NCBI GenBank assembly: GCA_021798395.1
Contig: JAJZHS010000077.1
Coordinates: 1-9,342 of the forward strand
Reading direction: 5' to 3'
From: Pseudomonadota bacterium
GTDB lineage: Bacteria > Pseudomonadota > Gammaproteobacteria > Burkholderiales > Burkholderiaceae_C
DNA: 9,342 bases
The position numbers and the translations under genes were made by a program. The first letter of the stretch is position 1. Each line of letters starts with the position of its first letter. This document shows, piece after piece, positions 1-5,889 of the stretch. The notes under the pieces were generated by a model. That model did not search any database, was not told the origin of the DNA, and saw only the letters and a program-made list of their open reading frames with translations.

Positions 1-172
1 GCGTCGCGGCCGCAGCGCCGCGCTTCGCGGACGACGGCGACGCCTGCGCCGGTGTTGCCGCAGCGGCTTTCACACGGGTGTCGGAGCGCGGCGCTTCGGC
101 GGGCGCTTCGGCGGCTGGCGCAGGGGGCTGGAGCAGGGAGCCGAGTTTGGCGGGAGGCTTGGGCAGGGGCAT
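1..172 (-). CDS. Probable PhoH-family ATPase, N-terminal part (runs off left edge)
   Basis: This is a partial minus-strand reading frame of 57 codons with no stop up to the window edge. It begins MPLPKPPAKLGSLLQPPAP and continues into an Ala/Pro/Ser-rich stretch with scattered Lys and Arg. An in-frame TGA (176-178) lies two codons upstream of the ATG, so no upstream start is possible. There is no clear Shine-Dalgarno sequence. No catalytic domain is visible, so the name is inference. In Burkholderiales a PhoH-family protein (PIN plus P-loop ATPase domains, proposed to act in RNA metabolism) commonly sits just downstream of bcp, and I recall its N-terminus as a short Met-Pro-Leu-Pro motif followed by a low-complexity linker. 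The gene is co-oriented with bcp, but a hairpin at 207-238 lies between them. A different protein with a disordered Ala/Pro-rich N-terminus cannot be excluded. Confidence 0.55.
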   Translation of the reverse strand, partial: MPLPKPPAKLGSLLQPPAPAAEAPAEAPRSDTRVKAAAATPAQASPSSAKRGAAAAT

Positions 173-206
173 GGGTCAGCGGCCGTGGCGGATTCGACAA
201 ACGACA

Positions 207-238
207 AGCCGCCGGCGGGCCCAGGCCCGGCGGCGGCT
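207..238 (-). terminator. Terminator-like GC hairpin downstream of bcp
   Basis: An inverted repeat of about 15 base pairs with one mismatch (215/230) closes on a two-base loop around 222-223. Read on the minus strand, which is the direction of bcp transcription, the stem is followed by TTGTCGTTTGTCG. That is T-enriched but not a clean U-tract. It lies 54 bp past the bcp stop and 35 bp before the PhoH-family start. It may end or attenuate bcp transcription, or simply be a stable intercistronic hairpin. The weak U-tract is why confidence is moderate. Confidence 0.4.
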
Positions 239-291
239 CGATGGGAACATGCCCCGGACCCCGCGGACCGGCGCAATGCGCGCGAAACGGT

Positions 292-756
292 TCAAAGCTT
301 GCGGACGGCCTCGAGCACTTCCTCGACGTGGCCGGCGACCTTCACGCCGCGCCATTCCTGGCGCAGCACGCCTTCGGCGTCGACCAGGAAGGTGCTGCGC
401 TCGATACCCTTGACCTTTTTGCCGTACATGATCTTGTTCTTGACCACGCCGAACATGTGGCAGAGCTTTTCTTCGGTGTCGGCGATCAGGTCGAAGGGCA
501 GTTCGAGTTGGCTGCGGAACCTGTCGTGCGACGCGAGGTTGTCGCGCGACACGCCGAAGATCACCGCCCCGGCGGCCTCGAATTCGGCAAACAAGTCGCG
601 AAACTGCATCGACTCGGTCGTGCAACCCGGGGTCATGTCCTTGGGGTAGAAGTAGAGCACCAGCTTATTGCACACATAGTTGCGCGGACTGAACTTGACG
701 TTGCTGGTGGCGGACGCCTCGAAGTCGGGAACCACCTTGTTGAGAACCAAAGCCAT
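292..756 (-). CDS. bcp: Peroxiredoxin, Bcp/PrxQ family thiol peroxidase
   Basis: This 154-residue protein matches the usual Bcp length. Peroxiredoxins of this family reduce hydrogen peroxide and organic hydroperoxides in the cytoplasm. The active-site motif PxxxTxxC is seen as P38-K-D-M-T42-P-G-C45, with peroxidatic Cys45 followed by the conserved F52-R53-D54. Arg120 sits in the conserved R-S-T-F-L-V-D segment that completes the catalytic triad. The alpha-type resolving cysteine of E. coli Bcp (Cys50) is replaced by Met50. Cys29 and Cys99 are the only other cysteines, and Cys99 aligns with a Cys in E. coli Bcp. The frame stays open 30 codons further upstream, but AGGAG five bases before this ATG and the match of residues 3-12 to the family start fix the start here. 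It lies downstream of the Mth938-like gene on the same strand and may be cotranscribed with it. Confidence 0.95.
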   Translation of the reverse strand: MALVLNKVVPDFEASATSNVKFSPRNYVCNKLVLYFYPKDMTPGCTTESMQFRDLFAEFEAAGAVIFGVSRDNLASHDRFRSQLELPFDLIADTEEKLCHMFGVVKNKIMYGKKVKGIERSTFLVDAEGVLRQEWRGVKVAGHVEEVLEAVRKL

Positions 757-761
757 GAAGT

Positions 762-766
762 CTCCT
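762..766 (-). promoter_or_regulatory. Ribosome binding site of bcp
   Basis: AGGAG on the minus strand, five bases upstream of the ATG at 754-756. It selects this start over the upstream in-frame ATG at 844-846, which would add 30 residues unlike any Bcp N-terminus. Confidence 0.8.
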
Positions 767-807
767 GATGGCGCCGCGCCGGAGACCGGTGCGGCGGTGG
801 CGCGCAC

Positions 808-833
808 CGCGCACGGGGGGTGTCCCGTGCGCG
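808..833. repeat. Perfect 10-bp GC-rich inverted repeat upstream of bcp
   Basis: The arm CGCGCACGGG (808-817) and its exact complement (824-833) flank the six-base loop GGGTGT. It lies 51 bp upstream of the bcp start and 41 bp after the Mth938-like gene's stop. No T-run follows on either strand, so it does not look like an ordinary intrinsic terminator. In a transcript running from the upstream gene into bcp it would form a stable intercistronic hairpin. It could modulate mRNA stability, or it could act as an operator. The function is not shown by the sequence. Confidence 0.6.
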
Positions 834-874
834 AGGCGGCCGTCAAACAACAGCGGCCATTTTAGCAACTCAGG

Positions 875-1264
875 TTACAAATGGTCCGGAACCGCGTCGA
901 CCAGCAGCGCGGCAGCCGCGCGCCGGCCTTCGCCGACCAGAACGTTGTAGGTGCGGCACGCCGCCGCGGTGCTCATGATTTCGAAGCCGATTCCGCGCGC
1001 CACCAGGGCGCGCAGCAACGCCGGCGCCGGGAAGCGCTGGCGCTCGCCGGTGCCGATCAGCACCAGTTCGGCGCCGAGCGCGGCGAGCTGTTCGAAATCG
1101 GCTCCGGAAAGCGCGTCGAAGCCACCTTCGGCCCAGGCCCGCGGCGGTGCGTCGGCGACGACGCAGACCCCGTGGTGGTAGCGCTGTTGGGCGACCTCGA
1201 CGAAACCCGGCCCGTGCGCGGTGACGTGGTAGGCAGCCTTGGGTTGGTCCGGATGCAGCTTCAT
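875..1264 (-). CDS. Mth938-like domain protein (DUF498/Xcc1710-type)
   Basis: This 129-residue cytoplasmic protein spans the whole length of a single Mth938-like domain. Family landmarks are the central segment W-A-E-G-G-F-D-A-L (about residues 44-52), the strand E-L-V-L-I-G-T-G-E-R-Q-R-F-P (about 66-79), and the C-terminal G-I-G-F-E-I-M-S-T-A-A-A-C-R-T-Y-N-V-L (about 91-109) with its conserved S-T-x-A-A-C-R-T-Y-N pattern. Bacterial members have no established biochemical role, and animal relatives (NDUFAF3/AAMDC) are assembly or adipogenesis factors, so I assign no function. The ATG is preceded by only a weak AGG. It is divergent from alaA across a 93-bp spacer and is followed by bcp after 118 bp. 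This neighbour pair (Mth938-like gene plus bcp) is, to my recollection, common in Burkholderiales. Confidence 0.88.
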   Translation of the reverse strand: MKLHPDQPKAAYHVTAHGPGFVEVAQQRYHHGVCVVADAPPRAWAEGGFDALSGADFEQLAALGAELVLIGTGERQRFPAPALLRALVARGIGFEIMSTAAACRTYNVLVGEGRRAAAALLVDAVPDHL

Positions 1265-1322
1265 GGCCTGGCGGGGCGCGGCCGCGGATGCCCGAAACGG
1301 CGCCGTACGACTCGCAAACCGG

Positions 1323-1334
1323 CTACATTATAGA
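1323..1334. promoter_or_regulatory. AT-rich putative divergent promoter core between the Mth938-like gene and alaA
   Basis: The sequence CTACATTATAGA is the one AT-rich island in the 93-bp divergent spacer. On the minus strand it contains a perfect sigma-70 -10 hexamer, TATAAT (1332 to 1327), placing a start roughly 55 bases before the Mth938-like ATG. On the plus strand TATAGA (1329-1334, 4 of 6 matches) would start transcription about 17 bases before alaA. No convincing -35 hexamer is present on either strand at 16-18 bp spacing; the minus-strand candidate TCTTCT is poor. Use of the site in either direction is inference. Confidence 0.35.
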
Positions 1335-1357
1335 GTTCGCCGCCTACGGAGAAGACG

Positions 1358-2590
1358 ATGCGTGAATTCCGTAAATCCAACAAGCTTGCCGATGTCTGCT
1401 ACGACATTCGCGGCCCGGTCCTCGACAAGGCCCGGCAGATGGAAGAGGACGGCCAGCGCATCATCAAGCTGAACATCGGCAATCTCGCTCCGTTCGGCTT
1501 CGAGCCTCCCGACGAGATCGTGCAGGACATGATCCACAACCTGCCCGGAGCAGCCGGCTACACCGACAGCAAGGGCCTGTTCGCGCCGCGCAAGGCGATC
1601 GTCCATTACACCCAGCAAAAGGGCATCTCCGGGGTCGGCATCGACGACGTGTTCATCGGCAACGGCGCGTCCGAGCTGATCACGATGAGCATGAACGCGC
1701 TGCTGAACAACGGCGACGAGGTCCTGATCCCGGCTCCGGACTACCCGCTGTACACCGCGGCGGTGTCGCTGTCTGGCGGGCGGCCGGTGCACTACATGTG
1801 CGACGAGGCGTCGGACTGGTACCCGGACCTGGACGACATCCGCGCCAAGGTCACGCCGAACACCAAGGCCATCGTCGTCATCAACCCGAACAATCCGACC
1901 GGTGCGCTGTACCCGCGCGCGCTGCTGCTCGAACTGGTCGAGATCGCGCGCCGGCACGAGCTGATCGTGTTCGCCGACGAGATCTACGACAAGATGCTGT
2001 ACGACGGCAACGAGCACACCAGCATCGCGTCGCTTGCCGATGACGTGCTGTTCATCACCTTCAACGGACTGTCGAAGAACTACCGTGCCTGCGGCTACCG
2101 CTCGGGCTGGATGGTCGTGTCGGGCGACAAGCGCGACGCGGGCGACTACATGGAAGGGCTGTCGATGCTGGCATCGATGCGCCTGTGCGCGAATACCCCG
2201 GGGCAACTGGCGATCCAGACCGCGCTGGGCGGCTACCAGAGCATCCGGGACCTGATCGCGCCGGGCGGCCGGCTGACGCGCCAACGCGACCTGGCGTACA
2301 CGCTGCTGAGCCAGATCCCCGGCGTCAGCGTGGTCAAGCCGAAGGCCGCGCTGTACATGTTCCCGCGGCTGGACCCCGAGGTCTATCCGATCGCCGACGA
2401 CCAGCGCTTCGCCTACGAACTGCTGGCCGAGGAAAAGGTTCTGATCGTTCAGGGTACGGGGTTCAATTGGCCGCGCCCGGACCATTTCCGGCTGGTGTTC
2501 CTGCCCAATGCCGACGACCTCACCGAGGCCATCGGCCGCATCGCGCGGTTCCTGGAGCACATGCGCCGCCGGCGCGCGGTCGCGGCTTGA
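1358..2590 (+). CDS. alaA: Alanine aminotransferase, PLP-dependent fold type I (AlaA type)
   Basis: This 410-residue cytoplasmic enzyme most likely transfers the amino group between glutamate and pyruvate to form alanine. It follows E. coli AlaA (YfbQ) closely along its whole length: near the N-terminus K-L-A-D-V-C-Y-D-I-R-G-P, then L-N-I-G-N-L-A-P-F-G-F, Y-T-D-S-K-G-L, P-A-P-D-Y-P-L-Y-T-A-A-V-S-L, N-P-N-N-P-T-G (176-182), F-A-D-E-I-Y-D-K (205-212) and F-N-G-L-S-K-N-Y-R. Lys240 in S-K-N-Y-R is the predicted Schiff-base lysine, Asp207 and Tyr210 contact the cofactor, and the Arg in D-H-F-R-L-V near the C-terminus should bind the substrate carboxylate. GGAG (1348-1351) lies six bases before the ATG. 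hom follows after 45 bp on the same strand, so alaA may be first in the operon. Related aspartate or aromatic aminotransferases are possible alternatives but fit less well. Confidence 0.93.
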   Translation: MREFRKSNKLADVCYDIRGPVLDKARQMEEDGQRIIKLNIGNLAPFGFEPPDEIVQDMIHNLPGAAGYTDSKGLFAPRKAIVHYTQQKGISGVGIDDVFIGNGASELITMSMNALLNNGDEVLIPAPDYPLYTAAVSLSGGRPVHYMCDEASDWYPDLDDIRAKVTPNTKAIVVINPNNPTGALYPRALLLELVEIARRHELIVFADEIYDKMLYDGNEHTSIASLADDVLFITFNGLSKNYRACGYRSGWMVVSGDKRDAGDYMEGLSMLASMRLCANTPGQLAIQTALGGYQSIRDLIAPGGRLTRQRDLAYTLLSQIPGVSVVKPKAALYMFPRLDPEVYPIADDQRFAYELLAEEKVLIVQGTGFNWPRPDHFRLVFLPNADDLTEAIGRIARFLEHMRRRRAVAA

Positions 2591-2635
2591 CGCCGCTCTT
2601 GCCTCGTTTCGCTTTTTCCGCAAACCCCATCGTCG

Positions 2636-3946
2636 ATGAATGCAATTCGTATCGCGCTGCTCGGCGCCGGCACCGTGGCCTCCGGGGTCGTCAAGGTGCT
2701 CGAGCGCAACCAGGAAGAGATCCGCCGCCGCGCAGGGCGCGGAATCGAGATCGTCGCGGTCGCCGCGCGCAATCCCGACAAGGCGCGCGCCGCACTCGGC
2801 AGCGCGCTGCCGCTGACGTGCGATTTCCATGGCCTGGCCACGCGCGACGACATCGACATCGTCGTCGAGTTGATGGGCGGCATCGAGCCGGCGCGCAGCC
2901 TCGTGCTGGCGGCGATCGCCGCCGGCAAGCACGTGGTCACGGCGAACAAGGCGCTGTTGGCGCAATGCGGCAATGAAATCTTCGCCGCGGCGCAGTCTCG
3001 CGGCGTGATGGTCGCGTTCGAGGCGGCGGTCGCCGGCGGCATCCCGATCATCAAGGCCGTGCGCGAGGGGCTGGCGGCCAACCGCATCGAATGGGTCGCC
3101 GGCATCATCAACGGAACGACCAATTTCATCCTCTCCGAGATGCGCGACAAGGGGCTGGACTTCGCCACCGTGCTCGCCGAGGCCCAGCGCCTGGGCTACG
3201 CCGAGGCCGATCCGACCTTCGACATCGAGGGCGTCGACGCGGCGCACAAGATCACGCTGCTGTGCTCGATCGCGTTCGGTGTGCCGGTGCAGTTCGACCG
3301 CGCCTACGTCGAGGGCATCACCCGGCTCGACGCCGCCGACATCCGCTACGCCGAGCAGCTCGGCTACCGCATCAAGCTGCTGGGAATCACCCGCCGCACC
3401 GACGCCGGAATCGAGCTGCGGGTGCACCCGACGCTGATCCCGGCCAGCCGCCTGCTGGCCAATGTCGAGGGCGCGATGAACGCGGTCGTCGTGCTCGGCG
3501 ACGCGGTGGGGGCGACGCTGTACTACGGCAAGGGCGCCGGCTCGGAGCCGACCGCCTCGAGCGTGATCGCCGACCTGGTCGACGTGACGCGGCTGCACAC
3601 CGCCGACCCGGAGCACCGCGTGCCGCATCTGGCGTTCCAGCCCGGCGCGCTGGCCGACACGCCGATCGCGCCGATGGCGCTGGTGCGCAGCGCGTACTAC
3701 ATGCGGGTGCACGTGCGCGACGAGGCCGGGGTTCTGGCCGAGATCACCCATATCCTGGCCGAGCACGGCATCTCGATCGACGCGCTGCTGCAGCGACCCT
3801 CGGGCGCGGACGATCGGCACACCGCTGTCATTTTGCTGACCCACGAGACCGTCGAAGGTCGCATGGACCAGGCGCAGGCACGCATCCAGGCGCTCGACAG
3901 CGTCCTGGCGCCGATCGTGCGGCTGCGCAAAGAGGAGTTGCGCTAA
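2636..3946 (+). CDS. hom: Homoserine dehydrogenase, monofunctional with ACT domain
   Basis: This enzyme reduces aspartate 4-semialdehyde to homoserine with NAD(P)H, the branch point to threonine and methionine. It has 436 residues, typical of monofunctional bacterial enzymes without an aspartokinase domain. The Rossmann motif G-A-G-T-V-A-S-G begins at residue 10 and T-A-N-K-A-L-L-A (102-109) contains the cofactor-proximal lysine. The homoserine-binding segment I-N-G-T-T-N-F-I-L-S-E-M (158-169) is intact. Residues 183-205 match the PROSITE homoserine dehydrogenase signature and end in catalytic Lys205 (G-V-D-A-A-H-K). G-K-G-A-G-S-E-P-T-A-S-S-V lies at 298-310. A C-terminal ACT domain (about 354-430) suggests feedback control by threonine. 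No Shine-Dalgarno sequence is visible before the ATG, but the Rossmann strand starts at residue 4, so this start is secure. It abuts thrC with no intervening base. Confidence 0.96.
   Translation: MNAIRIALLGAGTVASGVVKVLERNQEEIRRRAGRGIEIVAVAARNPDKARAALGSALPLTCDFHGLATRDDIDIVVELMGGIEPARSLVLAAIAAGKHVVTANKALLAQCGNEIFAAAQSRGVMVAFEAAVAGGIPIIKAVREGLAANRIEWVAGIINGTTNFILSEMRDKGLDFATVLAEAQRLGYAEADPTFDIEGVDAAHKITLLCSIAFGVPVQFDRAYVEGITRLDAADIRYAEQLGYRIKLLGITRRTDAGIELRVHPTLIPASRLLANVEGAMNAVVVLGDAVGATLYYGKGAGSEPTASSVIADLVDVTRLHTADPEHRVPHLAFQPGALADTPIAPMALVRSAYYMRVHVRDEAGVLAEITHILAEHGISIDALLQRPSGADDRHTAVILLTHETVEGRMDQAQARIQALDSVLAPIVRLRKEELR
3932..3937 (+). promoter_or_regulatory. Ribosome binding site of thrC (supports GTG start)
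   Basis: GAGGAG sits inside the last codons of hom, nine bases before the GTG at 3947. It is the strongest Shine-Dalgarno match in the hom-moaE run. It supports initiation at a GTG that directly follows the hom TAA stop. Confidence 0.8.
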
Positions 3947-5353
3947 GTGAAGTACACCAGCACCCGCGGCGAAGCCGCCGCGCGCAGTTTCGACGACATC
4001 CTGCTCGAGGGCCTGGCGCCCGACGGCGGCCTGTACCTGCCCGAGGACTATCCGCGCATCGACCGCGCGCAGCTGGAGGCCTGGCGCGGCCTGGACTACG
4101 CCGATCTGGCGTTCGCGGTGCTGCGCCCGTATCTGGGCGCGTCCGACGACGCCGCGCTGCGCGCGCTGCTGCGCGCCACCTACACCGCGCAGGTCTTCGG
4201 CAGCGCGGAGATCGTGCGCCTCAAGCCGCTGGATGCGCGCATCAGGCTGCTGGGGGTCTCCGAGGGCCCGACGCTGGCGTTCAAGGACATGGCGCTGCAA
4301 CTGCTCGGAAGGCTGTTCGAGCAGGCGCTGGCGCGCAGCGGCGGCGTGCTCAACATCGTCGGTGCGACCTCGGGCGATACCGGCAGCGCGGCCGAGTACG
4401 CCATGCGCGGGCGCACGGGAATCCGGGTGTTCATGTTGTCTCCGTTCGGGCGCATGAGCGCTTTCCAGACCGCGCAGATGTACAGTCTGGACGACCCGAA
4501 CATCCACAACCTGGCGGTGCAGGACGTGTTCGACACGTGCCAGGACATGGTCAAGGCCGTGTCGGCAGACCTGGATTTCAAGCGCCGCCACGCGATCGGC
4601 ACCATCAACTCGATCAACTGGGCGAGGGTGGCCGCGCAGGTCGTCTACTACGTCGCAGGCTACCTGCGCGCGGTCGAACGCATCGGCGACCCGCTGGACG
4701 TGACGGTGCCCAGCGGAAACTTCGGCAACATCCTGGCCGCGCACGTCGCGCGCCGCATGGGCCTGCCGCTGCGGCGCCTGGTGCTGGCGACCAACGAGAA
4801 CAACGTGCTCGACGAGTTTTTCCGCACCGGCGTGTACCGTCCCCGCGTCGCGGTCGAGACGCGGCAGACGTCGAGCCCGTCGATGGACATATCGAAGGCG
4901 TCGAACTTCGAGCGCTATGTCTTCGACATGCTCGGCGGCGACGCCGCGCGCACGCGCGCGCTGTTCGTCGACGCGCTGCAGCGCGAGGGCCGTTTCGACC
5001 TGTCGGCCGATCCGGCGTTCGCGCGCATGCGTGACGAGATCGTCTCCGGCAGCAGCGACCATGCGTGCCGGCTGCAGACCATCGGCGACGTCTGGCAGCG
5101 CAACCGGGTGCTGATCGATCCGCACACCGCCGATGGCGTGGCGGTGGCGCGCGCGCATGCCGCGCCGGACGTGCCGATGCTGGTGGTCGAGACCGCGCAA
5201 CCGGCCAAGTTCGCCGAGACCATCGCGGAGGCGACCGGGCAGCAACCGCCGCGTCCGGAGGCCATGCGCGACCTCGAAAGCCGGGCGCAGCACTTCGTCG
5301 TGCTGCCTCCCGACGTCGACGCGCTGAAGGCCTACATCGCGGCGCATTGCTGA
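3947..5353 (+). CDS. thrC: Threonine synthase
   Basis: This PLP-dependent lyase converts O-phosphohomoserine to threonine and phosphate. The 468 residues fit the long threonine synthase class found in proteobacteria and yeast. Visible family features, in order, are the N-terminal Y-T-S-T-R-G (3-8) and F-D-D-I-L-L-E-G-L-A-P-D-G-G-L-Y. Next come G-P-T-L-A-F-K-D with predicted Schiff-base Lys113 and the phosphate-binding T-S-G-D-T-G (141-146). The later motifs are N-S-I-N-W-A-R (221-227), P-S-G-N-F-G-N (255-261), which cradles the PLP phosphate, and S-P-S-M-D-I-S-K-A-S-N-F-E-R (310-323). The start codon is GTG directly after the hom stop codon, supported by the upstream GAGGAG. hom and thrC form the threonine branch, but homoserine kinase is not between them. 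mobB begins 8 bp downstream. Confidence 0.96.
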   Translation: MKYTSTRGEAAARSFDDILLEGLAPDGGLYLPEDYPRIDRAQLEAWRGLDYADLAFAVLRPYLGASDDAALRALLRATYTAQVFGSAEIVRLKPLDARIRLLGVSEGPTLAFKDMALQLLGRLFEQALARSGGVLNIVGATSGDTGSAAEYAMRGRTGIRVFMLSPFGRMSAFQTAQMYSLDDPNIHNLAVQDVFDTCQDMVKAVSADLDFKRRHAIGTINSINWARVAAQVVYYVAGYLRAVERIGDPLDVTVPSGNFGNILAAHVARRMGLPLRRLVLATNENNVLDEFFRTGVYRPRVAVETRQTSSPSMDISKASNFERYVFDMLGGDAARTRALFVDALQREGRFDLSADPAFARMRDEIVSGSSDHACRLQTIGDVWQRNRVLIDPHTADGVAVARAHAAPDVPMLVVETAQPAKFAETIAEATGQQPPRPEAMRDLESRAQHFVVLPPDVDALKAYIAAHC

Positions 5354-5361
5354 GACTACCG

Positions 5362-5889
5362 ATGCAGCGCTACCTGGCGGGGTTCGGCGGCGCTTCAGGA
5401 AGCGGCAAGACGACGCTGATCGAGCGGCTGGTGGTGCTGATGCGCGCGCGCGGACTGCGCGTGTCGGTGATCAAGCACGCCCACCACGGCGTGGACATCG
5501 ACCGCGCGGGCAAGGATTCGTGGCGCCACCGCGAGGCGGGCGCCTGCGAAGTCCTGCTGGCCTCGCCCCGGCTGCTCGCGCTGCAGCGCGCCAGTCAGGT
5601 CGACGTTGCCTACACCGTGGACGAACTCGCGCGCATGCTGCAGCCGGTCGACTGGATTCTGGTCGAAGGCTATCGCGGCGCGCCCGTGCCTAGAATCGAG
5701 GTCTGGCGCAGCGCGGCGGCGCCGCAGCCGCGCGACATCGACCCGCACGTGGTCGCGGTCGCCTGCGACGAACCGGCGCGGATGTCGGTTGCGTGCCGCG
5801 TGCCGTGCCTGGACCTGAACTCACCCGAGACGGTGGCCGAATGGCTGCTGGCGCATCGGGACCGTTTCGTGCACGCCGATGACCGCTGA
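5362..5889 (+). CDS. mobB: Molybdopterin-guanine dinucleotide biosynthesis adaptor MobB
   Basis: This 175-residue P-loop GTP-binding protein is thought to assist MobA and MoeA in forming molybdopterin guanine dinucleotide. The Walker A motif is G-A-S-G-S-G-K-T (10-17). The MobB hallmark V-I-K-H-A-H-H-G-V-D-I-D-R-A-G-K-D-S-W-R-H-R-E-A-G (36-60, given residue by residue) is intact. W-I-L-V-E-G-Y-R (98-105) follows, where the conserved E-G-Y/F segment serves as the second nucleotide-binding element. The frame is open upstream through thrC, but the Walker A position and the thrC stop at 5351-5353 support the ATG at 5362. Shine-Dalgarno potential is weak (TGAGA), suggesting translation coupled to thrC. 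The C-terminus overlaps the moeA start by 11 bases. mobA is not in this window. Confidence 0.93.
   Translation: MQRYLAGFGGASGSGKTTLIERLVVLMRARGLRVSVIKHAHHGVDIDRAGKDSWRHREAGACEVLLASPRLLALQRASQVDVAYTVDELARMLQPVDWILVEGYRGAPVPRIEVWRSAAAPQPRDIDPHVVAVACDEPARMSVACRVPCLDLNSPETVAEWLLAHRDRFVHADDR

Noticed and set aside
757..846. Possible 30-residue N-terminal extension of Bcp from an upstream in-frame ATG.
   Set aside because: The extension is unlike any Bcp, crosses the GC hairpin, and a good AGGAG precedes the internal ATG instead.
2582..2625. Small GCGGC/GCCGC stem at the end of alaA plus a downstream TTTTT run, considered as a terminator between alaA and hom.
   Set aside because: The stem is only 5 bp, includes the stop region, and the T-run is over 20 bases away, so it does not fit an intrinsic terminator.
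1328..5347. A 1339-codon open frame on the minus strand, opposite alaA, hom and thrC.
   Set aside because: It is a by-product of GC-rich codon use. alaA, hom and thrC happen to share the same frame phase, so their stop-poor antisense frame runs on uninterrupted. The translation is a Arg/His/Asp/Gln-rich string with no domain, while the plus-strand genes match known enzymes throughout.
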